Assembly (NCBI RefSeq): GCF_900100355.1
Contig: NZ_FNFH01000004.1
Span: 124,001 to 188,000 of the forward strand
Source: Microbulbifer yueqingensis
Lineage (GTDB): Bacteria; Pseudomonadota; Gammaproteobacteria; Pseudomonadales; Cellvibrionaceae
Direction: 5' to 3'
Length of the DNA: 64,000 bases
In this document: piece after piece, positions 27,618-38,156 of the stretch
Numbering within the stretch: the stretch's first letter is position 1
Layout: each line of letters opens with the position of its first letter
Translations under genes and position numbers: made by a program
Notes under the pieces: generated by a model
Database searches by the model: none
What the model was told of the DNA's origin: nothing
Seen by the model: only the letters and a program-made list of their open reading frames with translations

Positions 27618-29197
27618 TGGTGCATGTCCCCGTGGCCGGCGTGGGCGTCGCTATCATGCCCGCCGTTATGTCCGCCGTGACCCTCGTGGCTGCCGCCTGG
27701 GGAGGGCGCCTCCTGGCGCGGCGCCGGCAGCTCCAGGCTTTCGCCCTGGTCCTGGCCATGGGCGCGCACCGCGATCACCTCGTACTTTTCATCCTCCCGC
27801 TGGCGCAGCTGCACCATTACCTCGCGGTCGCTCTCCATAGCCCGGCGCAGGGCCTCGCCGGCGCTGTCGGCCACGTAGAAGCCCATGACCATCGACGGCC
27901 AGTCCCACTCGGCTACCGGCCCGTGCTCGAGCCGCGCGTAGTGGTTGTCGTCGGGCATGCTCAGCACCCGGGCATGGGCCCATGGCGTGAGGGTTTCGGC
28001 GGGCTGCTCGATGCGCTCAAGGTCCGCGCTGATACTGGACTCGGAATCGATCAGGAACTGGGCCGAGGTGACCACCTCTTCGCCCGCTTGCAGGCCCTCG
28101 AGAATCTCGACCCGGTCACCGAATTCGCGGCCGGCGCGGACCCGCACCGAGCGGAAGTTGCCATCACCCTCGGCCAGTACCACCCGGTCCATTTTGCCGG
28201 TGCGGATCAGGGCACTGCGGGGCACCGTGAGCGCCTCCTGGGCCGGGCCATCCAGCTCCAGCTGCACGAACATGCCCGGGCGCAGTACCTGGTCGGGGTT
28301 GTCCACCTCCACGCGCACGGTGAGGGTGCGGGTCTGCTCGTCCAGGTTCGGCAGCACCTGCAGGATACGGCCGTCCCAACGGCGGTCGGGCGCTATGTCG
28401 GCGCTGATCTCGGCGCTGCCACCCTCGCGGACCTGCTGGCCCTCGCGCGGGAAGATGTCCCCCTCGACCCATACCGTGTCCAGCGGGCCCACGGACACCA
28501 GCGCGTTGGCCGGGGTGATGTACATGCCCTCGCGGATACCCAGCTTGTTCACGTAGCCGGAAGCCTCGGCGTAGAGGGTGATGGTCTCGCGCACCTCGCC
28601 GGTGGTTTCTACCCGCCTGATCTGGTCATTCGGGATACCCAGGCTCTGCAGGCGTTCGCGGGTGGCGGACACCAGGGTGCGGTTACCGCTTTTCACCGCC
28701 GCCGCCAGCTCGCTCTGGGCCTTGACCAGCTCGGGCGAGTAGAGCTCCAGCAGGGACTGGCCCTTGCGCACCCGGTCGCCCACGGCCTTGACCCAGGTTT
28801 TCTGCACCCAGCCGCTGAGCCGGCTGTGCTGGTGCTGCACCTGCTGCTCATCGAGGCGCACCAGGCCGACAGCCCGCACCCCCGTAGCAACCTCACCCAG
28901 CTCGGCTGCGGCGGTGCGCACACCCAGGTTGTTCTGCACCTGGGAGGAGATGTTCACCGTGCCCGGCTGCTGTTCCTTTTCCTCACCCTCGTAGACGGGA
29001 ACCAGGTCCATGCCCATGGGGGACTTGCCGGGGCCATCGCGGCGGTAGCTGGAATCCATCGGCGCGACCCAGTAGAGGATCTTGCGTTCGGCGGACGCTC
29101 CCGCGCCCGCGTCCGCTCCGCCGCGATCGGCAGAGAGCCACCAGCCCGCGCCCAGTCCGGCCAGGGCCGCAACAGTCGTAAGCAGTATGTTTCTCAT
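27614..29197 (-). CDS. cusB: CusB-type membrane fusion protein with fused CusF-like site and His-rich tail
   Basis: The 527-residue adaptor begins with a signal anchor, then the metal-contact segment [20 protein letters not shown] and [10 protein letters not shown]. The body has lipoyl/barrel-sandwich and beta-barrel domains. From about residue 395 comes a CusF-like domain: H425, W433, M436 and M438 reproduce the H-x7-W-x2-M-x-M spacing of CusF H36/W44/M47/M49. The last 24 residues hold seven His (504, 507, 510, 514, 519, 522, 526). Start placed at MRNILLTT; 56 upstream in-frame codons are non-conserved. It links CusA to the outer-membrane channel. Confidence 0.93.
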   Translation of the reverse strand: MRNILLTTVAALAGLGAGWWLSADRGGADAGAGASAERKILYWVAPMDSSYRRDGPGKSPMGMDLVPVYEGEEKEQQPGTVNISSQVQNNLGVRTAAAELGEVATGVRAVGLVRLDEQQVQHQHSRLSGWVQKTWVKAVGDRVRKGQSLLELYSPELVKAQSELAAAVKSGNRTLVSATRERLQSLGIPNDQIRRVETTGEVRETITLYAEASGYVNKLGIREGMYITPANALVSVGPLDTVWVEGDIFPREGQQVREGGSAEISADIAPDRRWDGRILQVLPNLDEQTRTLTVRVEVDNPDQVLRPGMFVQLELDGPAQEALTVPRSALIRTGKMDRVVLAEGDGNFRSVRVRAGREFGDRVEILEGLQAGEEVVTSAQFLIDSESSISADLERIEQPAETLTPWAHARVLSMPDDNHYARLEHGPVAEWDWPSMVMGFYVADSAGEALRRAMESDREVMVQLRQREDEKYEVIAVRAHGQDQGESLELPAPRQEAPSPGGSHEGHGGHNGGHDSDAHAGHGDMHQ

Positions 29198-29249
29198 CTT
29201 CAGTATCCTGTTACCGGCAGCCAGCGGCTGCCCGTTCTCGGTTGGGTGG

Positions 29250-30542
29250 CTATTTGGCTGCCGGCGCGGCATCGGGCCCGCCGGCCAGGTAGTAGCGCAG
29301 CTCTGCCAGCGCGCGGAAATAGCCGTAGTCCAGTTGCGCGGCGCTGATCTGCGCCTCGATGGCATCCAGGCGCGCCGCGATCACCGCCTCCATATCGGCG
29401 GTATTGCTGGCGTAGCCCCGCAGCACTGCGTCTGCCGTCTCTTCCGCCTGGTCCAGCAGCGAGCGGTCATACAGCTGGCGGCGTTCGGCGAGGGTCGTTG
29501 CCCTGGCGGCGGCGGCGTTCAGGCCCGCGTGGAGGGTCTGCAGCAGCTCCTGGCGCTGGAGGATCCCGGCGCTCTCGCGCGCCCTCGCTGCTGCCAGCCG
29601 CTGGTCCTGGCGCTTGCCGGTGAACAGGGGCAGGTCGAAAGTGACCGCCGCACCGGCAAAATCACTGGCGTCCTCGGTGTCGCGCTGGCCGTACTGCACT
29701 TCCAGTCCGAAGCGCGGCTTGTAGGCCTCGCGGGCCAGCGCCACACCGCGCTCGCCGGCGGCCACCTGCGCGTCGGCCGCAGTCAGCGCCGGGTGGCCCG
29801 CCAGCTGCTGCGGCGGCACCGGCAGGGACTGGGCCTCGAGCCAGGACTCCAGTTCAGGCCAGCGGGGCGGGGTAGTCTCGACAGGCGCCCAGGCGGCATT
29901 GCCGAGCCAGCGCGCGAGCCGGCCGCGGGTAGTAATGATCCGGCCCTCTACCGCAGCGATGCGATCGTCAAGGCGGGTCACCGCCAGCTGCGACTGCAGC
30001 AGCTGCTGCGACTGGATCCGGGCGCTGGCGAGTCGCGCGCGGTTGTAGGTCACCAGTTCCTCCAGCCAGCGCCGGTTGTCCTGCAGCAGCTCGCGGGTGC
30101 GCAGCTGCTCGGCGAGGGTGAGGAACTCGCGGCTGACATCGCGGGCCAGCTGCAGAACGCGGTCGTCGGCGCTGGCAAAGCCGGCGTTCGCCAGCAGGGA
30201 ACCCCGCTCCCGGGCCAGCCGCGCCGAATCGCCCCGCGGCAGCAGCTGGCGCAGGCCGACCACTTTCTGCGTCATGGGCTGCTCGTCGAAGGCGAAACTG
30301 TCCACGGGCACATTGGCCGCACCCAGCTTCAGCACCGGGTCGTCCCACTCACCGGCGGCAATGGCCTCCGCCTGCCGGGCCTCGGCTTCCTGCCGCACAC
30401 TGGCGGGCCCGGGGTCCTGCTGCAACGCGAGATCCAGCGCCTGCTGGAGGTCAAGTGCGGATCGGGTCTGGTCGGCGAGGGGCGCCTCACTGGCGGCCAG
30501 CAGCGCCGCAACCAGGCCCAGTGTCCTGAATAGGGGGTACAT
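29250..30542 (-). CDS. cusC: CusC/TolC-like outer membrane efflux protein
   Basis: The 430-residue protein has a Sec signal (cleavage near APLADQ) without the lipidation Cys of E. coli CusC. The mature chain is two repeats of long amphipathic helices characteristic of outer-membrane efflux (OEP) proteins, e.g. LDLQQALDLALQQDPGPASV and the corresponding GHPALTAADAQVAAGERGVA in the second half. It is 52 bases upstream of cusB on the same strand, so it completes the CusCBA envelope-spanning pump. The gene name follows operon position; sequence alone says OEP family. Confidence 0.85.
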   Translation of the reverse strand: MYPLFRTLGLVAALLAASEAPLADQTRSALDLQQALDLALQQDPGPASVRQEAEARQAEAIAAGEWDDPVLKLGAANVPVDSFAFDEQPMTQKVVGLRQLLPRGDSARLARERGSLLANAGFASADDRVLQLARDVSREFLTLAEQLRTRELLQDNRRWLEELVTYNRARLASARIQSQQLLQSQLAVTRLDDRIAAVEGRIITTRGRLARWLGNAAWAPVETTPPRWPELESWLEAQSLPVPPQQLAGHPALTAADAQVAAGERGVALAREAYKPRFGLEVQYGQRDTEDASDFAGAAVTFDLPLFTGKRQDQRLAAARARESAGILQRQELLQTLHAGLNAAAARATTLAERRQLYDRSLLDQAEETADAVLRGYASNTADMEAVIAARLDAIEAQISAAQLDYGYFRALAELRYYLAGGPDAAPAAK

Positions 30543-30602
30543 GGGTTGAATCCTGTCTGGTAAATGACATACCGGCGCGCACGGGCGCCGCTTCAGCGGG
30601 GA

Positions 30603-30971
30603 TCAACCGGAAATGGGGGGCCTGAAGGGGGAGCCCGCAGGCGGACTGGGGGCGAAGGGACCAGGGGTGACCGGGGGGCTGGCCACGCCGGCCAACACCA
30701 GCCGCGGCAGGGGGGAAGACTCGAGCGTGGTCGCCGAGCTGCACGCGCCGGCGGCGCAGGTGAGCTGGCAGAGCTCTGCCTGCGGATCGACCGCGGGGTC
30801 GCCATCGTCACAGCACGGCATGTCCCCATGGGCGGTGGTTTCGCCACCGGCATGGTGCATCGCCATCGCCGGTTCACTGTCGCTGTCGTCCCCACAGGGA
30901 TAGGCTGCCGTCAGGGCGAGACCCTGGGCAGACAGGAACAGCAACAGAAACAGGGCAATAAGGGCACGCAT
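30603..30971 (-). CDS. CopL-like Cys/His/Met-rich secreted metal-binding protein
   Basis: The 122-residue product has a signal peptide (LFLLLFLSAQGLALTAAYP), then a metal-ligand-rich block with MAMHH, HGDMPCC, and CQLTCAAGAC, and a Pro-rich tail ending FRPPISG. The composition, order and the RPPI-type C-terminus resemble CopL-family proteins, which in Xanthomonas are needed for copper-induced expression of copABCD. Position as first gene of the cus operon, 60 bases before cusC, agrees. A direct copper-binding role is inferred, not shown. It could alternatively be an unrelated periplasmic chaperone. Confidence 0.68.
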   Translation of the reverse strand: MRALIALFLLLFLSAQGLALTAAYPCGDDSDSEPAMAMHHAGGETTAHGDMPCCDDGDPAVDPQAELCQLTCAAGACSSATTLESSPLPRLVLAGVASPPVTPGPFAPSPPAGSPFRPPISG

Positions 30972-31014
30972 GGGGCGATTCTATGGGCTCTCCGGGGTGG
31001 CGGCAACTCAGCCG

Positions 31015-31041
31015 GGCGCAGCTGGCGCCTCTGGCTGCGCC
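31015..31041. promoter_or_regulatory. Inverted repeat GGCGCAGC-N11-GCTGCGCC upstream of the cus operon
   Basis: Perfect 8-bp arms lie 44-70 bases upstream of the copL-like start codon. On the minus strand GATAAT and CATAAT -10-like hexamers lie just upstream (31043-31060), so the repeat may fall in the leader RNA. It does not match the CueR consensus. Confidence 0.35.
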
Positions 31042-31157
31042 ATTATGCCCGTATTATCCCGCGAGATCAGTGGTTATTTAATACCCAATCCGTGGTAGAA
31101 TGCGCCGCCCGCCTACGTGTGGGAGCGCCAATAACTCTAACAATTCGTGAGTATCCG

Positions 31158-31550
31158 ATGTCCGCACTTGATGAAGAGCCGCAACCCACCGGCACCCTGA
31201 CCCTGCAGACCCTGGCCATGCCGCGGGACACCAACCCGCAGGGAGACGTTTTTGCCGGCTGGCTGATGTCACAGATGGACCTGGCCGGCGCCATCCTCGC
31301 CCAGAGTATCGCCCGCGGCCGCGTGACCACGGTGGCTACCGGCAATATGGTGTTCCTGCGCCCGGTGCCTGTCGGCTCCACCGTCAGCTGTTACGCCGAA
31401 CCACTGGAAGTGGGTCGCTCCTCTATCCGCTGCATGGTGGAAGTCTGGCTGACGCGGGTGGATTCCGGGGAACAAGTGAAAGTCACCGAGGGCGAGTTCG
31501 TGTTCGTGGCGATCGATGACCGCGGTAATACCCGTCCGCTGCCCCTCTGA
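31158..31550 (+). CDS. yciA: YciA-like acyl-CoA thioesterase
   Basis: The 130-residue hotdog-fold protein carries LAMPRDTNPQGDVFAGWLMS, nearly identical in pattern to E. coli YciA (LAMPADTNANGDIFGGWLMS), including the catalytic-region Asp in GDVF, and NMVFLRPVPVGSTV. It hydrolyses a broad range of acyl-CoAs. The frame is open well upstream but the conserved protein starts at the ATG at 31158, downstream of a TAGAAT -10-like hexamer near 31094. It is a single gene, divergent from the cus operon. Confidence 0.93.
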   Translation: MSALDEEPQPTGTLTLQTLAMPRDTNPQGDVFAGWLMSQMDLAGAILAQSIARGRVTTVATGNMVFLRPVPVGSTVSCYAEPLEVGRSSIRCMVEVWLTRVDSGEQVKVTEGEFVFVAIDDRGNTRPLPL

Positions 31551-31572
31551 CCTGTTTCCGGCGCGGCCGCCG

Positions 31573-32169
31573 TCAGTGGCGGCCCTCCGCTTCGGGCAGC
31601 ACGATTCCCAGCCGGCCCAGTTCCCTGGCCAGCCGCGGGTCGCCGCTGCGCCGCCAGCGCTGATATAGCTCAAGCACATCGTGGGCGTCGTAGGGATGCT
31701 CCTTGGCGCAGGCCCGCGCCACCAGTTCCAGCAAGCGGCCGAACATAGCGGCGAGTTCAGAGAACACGTGCCGGTTGTCGCGCGCATTGTCTGCCAGGTA
31801 GTCGTAAGCGCCACCGCCCATGCCGATGAAGTAGTCCTGCCGGATGCCGCGCCGGGCGTAGTTATCCGGGAAGAGCCCGCCGAGAAACAGCGCCAGGTCC
31901 CCCAGCTGTCGCAGTATCTGGCAGCGCTCCCAGTCACTCGCCGCCTCGTGGGCGTCCTTGTAGAGAAGTGCCAGCGGGCGGATGCCCAGCTGCCCCTGGT
32001 CATAGGTGAACAGCTCATCGCTGTCACCGAAACGGGCTAGCATGCTGCCCATATACCAGAGCGTGTCCTCCTGGGGCAGGGGCTCCAGTTCGCGGCCGCA
32101 CTCTTCCAACCGGTTGCGGAAATAGTCCGCCAGCGTTCTCTCAAAGTCGGGCTGGTTCCGCAGCGACAT
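31573..32169 (-). CDS. Conserved-looking helical protein, unknown function
   Basis: The 198-residue soluble protein is predicted largely helical, with blocks such as DTLWYMGSMLARFGDSDELF, RCQILRQLGDLALFLGGLFP and GMGGGAYDYLADNARD. There is no signal peptide or membrane segment. I do not recognise the family; a TorD-like chaperone fold was considered but its key motif is absent. It converges on yciA with a 22-base gap and is divergent from groES, so regulation could share the heat-shock promoter region. Confidence 0.65.
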   Translation of the reverse strand: MSLRNQPDFERTLADYFRNRLEECGRELEPLPQEDTLWYMGSMLARFGDSDELFTYDQGQLGIRPLALLYKDAHEAASDWERCQILRQLGDLALFLGGLFPDNYARRGIRQDYFIGMGGGAYDYLADNARDNRHVFSELAAMFGRLLELVARACAKEHPYDAHDVLELYQRWRRSGDPRLARELGRLGIVLPEAEGRH

Positions 32170-32234
32170 GGTCCCACCTCCCGTGAATCCTGTTGCCCTA
32201 CTGAAAACTATAAGCCAGATTTCTGCGCTTTCAA

Positions 32235-32319
32235 TTGTTAAAAACCGTTTTTATATAATAAAAAATTATACAAAATCCGCCGCGCGTCCCTCTTGAAAAT
32301 GCCCCTCGCGCTCCTATTT
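32235..32319 (+). promoter_or_regulatory. AT-rich island and sigma32-like promoter of groESL
   Basis: CTTGAAA at 32292-32298 and CTCCTATTT at 32311-32319, separated by 12 bases, match the heat-shock sigma32 pattern (CTTGAAA, 12-14 bases, CCCCATnT) well. Upstream, 32235-32275 is almost all A/T, which could act as an UP element or hold a housekeeping promoter. No CIRCE repeat is present. Confidence 0.75.
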
Positions 32320-32402
32320 TGCCGCTGTCGGGGGATGGTCAGCGTCCCAGGACTTCGAATCTTCAACCATTGAATTGCACATGCTTATTGGGAGGAAATC
32401 CG

Positions 32403-34342
<1,940 letters not shown>

Positions 34343-34357
34343 TTCATTACGGTAATC

Positions 34358-34388
34358 AAAAAACGGGGCCACAGGGCCCCGTTTTTTT
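34358..34388. terminator. Bidirectional terminator between groEL and dctP
   Basis: ACGGGGCC and GGCCCCGT with an ACAG loop are flanked by A-run and T-run. It terminates groEL and, on the other strand, the dctP-like gene, whose stop codon overlaps the T-run. Confidence 0.95.
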
Positions 34389-35520
34389 AATCCGCGCTAA
34401 TTGCTCTGGTCTGGTAATAAGCCTCTTCGCTGATGCGATGATAGGGAATCACATCGTCCCTGAATTCCTTGAAGGCCTCGTAGACCCGCGCGAACTGGGG
34501 GTCTTCGGCTGCGGTCTCTTCCAGGATTTCCCGGTTCACTGCCTTCAGGTGTGCCAGTACCTCGTCCGGCAGGCGCCGCAGCTGCACGCCATGCTGCTCG
34601 ACCAGCTCCTGCAGGGCGCGATTGTTGCGCGCGGTGTACTCGTCGAGCATATCCTGGTTGGCGTCGCGGGCGGCCACGCGCACTATGGCCTGCAGGTCCT
34701 TCGGCAGCTTCTCGAAGGCGGTCTTGTTGAAGATAAACTCGAGGATAGAGCCCGGTTCGTGCCAACCCGGGTAGTAATAGTATTTGGCGATCTGGTGGAA
34801 GCCGAAGGCCAGGTCGTTGTAGGGACCCACCCACTCGGTGGCATCGATCACCCCGGTCTGCAATGCGGTGTACAGCTCGCCGCCGGGAATGGTCACGGCG
34901 GTGCCGCCGGCCCGGTTCAGCACCTCACCGCCCAGGCCGGGAATGCGCATCTTGAGGCCCTGCAGGTCCTCCACCGTGTTGATCTCTTTGTTGAACCAGC
35001 CGGCCATCTGCACGCCGGTGGAGCCGCCGGCCATGGGGATCAGGTTGAAGGGCGCATAGAGCTCTTCCCACAGCTCGCGGCCGCCGCCGTAATGCAGCCA
35101 GCCGTTCATCTCCTGGGCGTTTAACCCGAAGGGCACGGCGGTAAAGAACTGTGCCGCCGGCACCTTGCCTTTCCAGTAGTAGGCCGCACCGTGGCCTACC
35201 TGCGCCGCGCCCTCGGATACCGCGCCGAACACGCCCATGGCCGGCACCAGCTCCCCGGCGCCGTACACCTTGATCTTCAGGCGGCCGTCGGACATGGCCT
35301 CGACAGTGCGGGCAAAGCGCTCCGGTGCACTGCCGAGGCCCGGGAAGTTCTTGGGCCAGGTGGTGACCAGCTTCCACTCGAACGTCTCGCGGCTGCCGTC
35401 CTCGGTGAACTGCCGGGCGGGCCCTTGCTCGGAGCGGGATACCACCAGCGCACCGAAGGTAATGACCAGCAGCGCCAGCAGGCCGAGGATGACGGGGGGG
35501 TACCAGTTGATTTTTTTCAT
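34387..35520 (-). CDS. dctP: TRAP transporter substrate-binding protein (DctP/TakP type)
   Basis: The 377-residue product starts MKKINWYPP with an N-terminal signal or anchor helix (about residues 8-28). The mature domain opens WKLVTTWPKNFPGLGSAPE and includes GRLKIKVYGAGELVPAMGVF and VGHGAAYYWKGK, the pattern of TakP-like TRAP receptors that bind 2-oxoacids. A conserved Arg (KMRIPGLGGEVLNRAGG) is the usual carboxylate ligand. In-frame codons upstream of 35520 do not look coding. It is isolated from the dctQM genes by about 10 kb, and no permease genes adjoin it. Confidence 0.9.
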   Translation of the reverse strand: MKKINWYPPVILGLLALLVITFGALVVSRSEQGPARQFTEDGSRETFEWKLVTTWPKNFPGLGSAPERFARTVEAMSDGRLKIKVYGAGELVPAMGVFGAVSEGAAQVGHGAAYYWKGKVPAAQFFTAVPFGLNAQEMNGWLHYGGGRELWEELYAPFNLIPMAGGSTGVQMAGWFNKEINTVEDLQGLKMRIPGLGGEVLNRAGGTAVTIPGGELYTALQTGVIDATEWVGPYNDLAFGFHQIAKYYYYPGWHEPGSILEFIFNKTAFEKLPKDLQAIVRVAARDANQDMLDEYTARNNRALQELVEQHGVQLRRLPDEVLAHLKAVNREILEETAAEDPQFARVYEAFKEFRDDVIPYHRISEEAYYQTRAISAD

Positions 35521-35673
35521 GCTTTTTATTTTTGCGTTTTTGTCTTCGCCAGAGGAGATAGTGGCAAAGTTGTGCGCCGGCGTCACCTCACGCTCGAACC
35601 CAGCCGAAATCCATCTGTTGCGCACGGGTTACGCACGCGACGCCGGGCCCGCTGGCCCTGCGAACGCTGAGGG

Positions 35674-35763
35674 GGATCTGGATCCCGGCCTGCGCCGGGA
35701 TGACGACAGTCAAACGATTGTTGCGTGACACCTGTAGGAGCGGCCCAAGGCCGCGATGCGCCA
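35674..35763. repeat. Two REP-like palindromic elements
   Basis: The first has ATCCCGGC/GCCGGGAT arms (35682-35701) inside GGATCTGGATCCCGG...GGATGACGAC. The second has GCGGCC-CAA-GGCCGC arms (35740-35754) inside CCTGTAGGAGCGG...CCGCGATGCGCC. Both resemble dispersed REP sequences of pseudomonads and relatives. They lie between dctP and uvrD; the rest of 35521-35775 shows nothing else. Confidence 0.65.
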
Positions 35764-35775
35764 CCCGGTTTTTTA

Positions 35776-37989
35776 TCAGAGAGGCTGCAGCTTCGCCATC
35801 GCCACCACCAGCCACTTGCTGCCGGCGTCGTCGAAGTTGACCTGTACCCTGGCCCGCGGGCCGCTGCCCTCGAACTGCACCACCGTGCCCTCGCCGAACT
35901 TGCGGTGCTCCACCCGGCCACCCAGCGCCAGCGGCGGCAGGTCGTCGTCAAAATCCGGTGCCGGGTCGGAGAAGCGACCCACTTTCCCGTAGTCCGGGTT
36001 GAACATCGGCCGCGATATCTCGGTCTTGAGGCGTACCTCGTGCACCAGTTCCGGCGGTATCTCGCCGATAAAGCGCGACGGGCTGTTGAAGGTCTCGCTG
36101 CCGAACAGGCGCCGGTTCTCGGCATAGGTGATGTACAGCTTCTGCATGGCGCGGGTGATGCCCACGTAGCAGAGGCGCCGCTCCTCCTCCATGCGCCCCG
36201 GCTCCTGTGCCGACATCTTGTGCGGGAACAGGTTTTCCTCCACCCCGGCCATGAACACCAGCGGGAACTCCAGGCCTTTGGCCGAATGCAACGTCATCAG
36301 CTGCACCGCCTCCTCGAACTCGTCCGCCTGGCCCTCGCCGGCATCCAGCGCGGCGCTGTCGAGGAACTGGTCGAGCAGGGAGGGTTCTTCCACCTCGGCC
36401 CCGGACTCGTCCGGCGGCACCTCGATGCCGTCGAAGGCGCGGCAGGCACTGACCAGTTCCTTGAGGTTTTCCACCCGCGCCTGGCCTTTCTCCCCCTTTT
36501 CCTTGCGGTGGAATTCCAGCAGGCCGCTGGTCTCGATCACGTCCTCGGCGATGGCATCCAGCTCTTTATCTTCCGCATTGGCAGCCAGCTGGTTGACCAG
36601 GTCGAGGAAGCCCTGCAGGGCATTGGACGCGCGGGCGGCCAGTACCCGCTGGGCCACCATCTGCTGCGCCGCCGCCCACAGGGAGCAGCCGTGCTCGCGG
36701 GCAAAGCCGCGCACCGCGTCGACACTGCGGGCGCCGATGCCGCGGGTGGGGGTATTCACCACCCGCTCGAAGGCGGTGTCATCGTGGGGGTTGCTGATCA
36801 TGCGCATGTAGGAGAGCGCGTTCTTGATCTCCAGGCGTTCGTAGAAGCGCTGGCCACCGTAGATGCGGTAGGGCACCGCCTCGCGCAGCAGCGCCTCTTC
36901 CAGCACCCGCGACTGGGCATTGGAGCGGTAGAGGATCGCCACCGAGTCGCGCGGGTTGCCGTCGCGCACCCACTGCTCGATGCGCTCGACGATAAAGCGC
37001 GCCTCGTCCTGTTCGTTGTAGGCGGCATAGAGGGAGATGGGCTCGCCATCGTCGCCCTTTGTCCACAGCTCCTTGCCCAGGCGCCCGGCGTTGTGCTCGA
37101 TCACCGCATTGGCGGCCTTGAGGATGGTGCCGGTGGAGCGGTAGTTCTGCTCCAGGCGTACCGTCTGCACCTCGCGCATATCCTGGGCGAAGTGCTGGAT
37201 ATTCTCGATCTTGGCGCCGCGCCAGCCGTAGATGGACTGGTCGTCATCCCCCACCGCGGTAATGTGGCACTGGTCGCCGGCCAGCAGGCGCAGCCAGGCG
37301 TACTGGATGGTATTGGTATCCTGGAACTCGTCCACCAGGATATGGGGGAAACGCTGGCGGTAGTGGTCCAGCACACCCTCGTTGTTCAGCCACAGCTCGT
37401 GGGCGCGCAGCAGCAGCTCGCCGAAGTCCACCAGGCCACCGCGCTGGCAGGCCTCCTCGTAGGCGAAGTAGATGCGCACCATGGTCTGCAGCCAGGGGTC
37501 GGCGCCGGCCTGGATGTACTGCGGGCGCAACCCTTCATCTTTCTGGCCGCCTATCCACCACTGGGTCTCCCGCGGCGGCCACTTGGCCTCGTCCAGTCCC
37601 AGGTCGTTCTGCACCCGCTTGATCAGGCGCAGCTGGTCGTCAGAGTCCAGGATCTGGAAGTTCTGCGGCAGGTTGGCCTCTTTGTAGTGGGCCTTCAGCA
37701 GCCGGTGGGCCAGGCCGTGGAAGGTGCCCACCCACATGCCGAAGGTGTTGACCCCCAGCAGCTCCTCGATGCGCGCGCGCATCTCGCGGGCGGCCTTGTT
37801 GGTGAAGGTCACCGCCAGGATGGAGTAGGGCGAGGCGCCCTCCACCTGCATCAGCCAGGCGATACGGTGCACCAGCACGCGGGTCTTGCCGGAACCGGCG
37901 CCGGCCAGCACCAGCTGGTTGCCGGGCGGGGCCGCCACAGCCTCGCGCTGGGCGTCGTTGAGGGGGTCGAGAATCTGAGATACGTCCAT
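35776..37989 (-). CDS. uvrD: DNA helicase II UvrD
   Basis: The 737-residue superfamily 1 helicase starts MDVSQILDPLNDAQREAVAA, with the Walker A AGAGSGKT at about residues 29-36, motif II DEFQDTN, motif III GDDDQSIYGWRGA, the VRLEQNYRS motif IV region and motif V LMTLHSAKGLEFP. The overall match is better to UvrD than to Rep. It unwinds DNA in nucleotide-excision and mismatch repair. It is divergent from hexR, and REP-like repeats lie just after its stop. Confidence 0.95.
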   Translation of the reverse strand: MDVSQILDPLNDAQREAVAAPPGNQLVLAGAGSGKTRVLVHRIAWLMQVEGASPYSILAVTFTNKAAREMRARIEELLGVNTFGMWVGTFHGLAHRLLKAHYKEANLPQNFQILDSDDQLRLIKRVQNDLGLDEAKWPPRETQWWIGGQKDEGLRPQYIQAGADPWLQTMVRIYFAYEEACQRGGLVDFGELLLRAHELWLNNEGVLDHYRQRFPHILVDEFQDTNTIQYAWLRLLAGDQCHITAVGDDDQSIYGWRGAKIENIQHFAQDMREVQTVRLEQNYRSTGTILKAANAVIEHNAGRLGKELWTKGDDGEPISLYAAYNEQDEARFIVERIEQWVRDGNPRDSVAILYRSNAQSRVLEEALLREAVPYRIYGGQRFYERLEIKNALSYMRMISNPHDDTAFERVVNTPTRGIGARSVDAVRGFAREHGCSLWAAAQQMVAQRVLAARASNALQGFLDLVNQLAANAEDKELDAIAEDVIETSGLLEFHRKEKGEKGQARVENLKELVSACRAFDGIEVPPDESGAEVEEPSLLDQFLDSAALDAGEGQADEFEEAVQLMTLHSAKGLEFPLVFMAGVEENLFPHKMSAQEPGRMEEERRLCYVGITRAMQKLYITYAENRRLFGSETFNSPSRFIGEIPPELVHEVRLKTEISRPMFNPDYGKVGRFSDPAPDFDDDLPPLALGGRVEHRKFGEGTVVQFEGSGPRARVQVNFDDAGSKWLVVAMAKLQPL

Positions 37990-38044
37990 GGGGCGGCATT
38001 GTACCAGAGCCGGCAGTGGATACCTGTTTAAATGAACAGGTTTC

Positions 38045-38058
38045 CGCCCGATCGGGCG
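38045..38058. promoter_or_regulatory. Palindrome CGCCCGATCGGGCG between uvrD and hexR
   Basis: This is a perfect 14-base palindrome in the 167-base divergent region of uvrD and hexR. It could be an operator or simply GC-rich chance; it does not match the AT-rich HexR consensus. Confidence 0.25.
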
Positions 38059-38156
38059 ACCGGCGGGTCCAGCGAGGGGGCGGGCGGCGGCCGCACCGCT
38101 CGCCAGCGGGGGTGGCAGCCGCTAAACTGCCTGTCTGTAGCAGAGAAGGTAGTCCC

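Noticed and set aside
32170..32402. CIRCE (HrcA) operator upstream of groES
   Set aside because: No TTAGCACTC-N9-GAGTGCTAA-like repeat is present; the sigma32-like promoter explains the expected heat control.
35725..38031. 768-codon plus-strand ORF antisense to uvrD
   Set aside because: The opposite strand encodes an intact UvrD with all helicase motifs; the antisense translation has biased composition and no domains.
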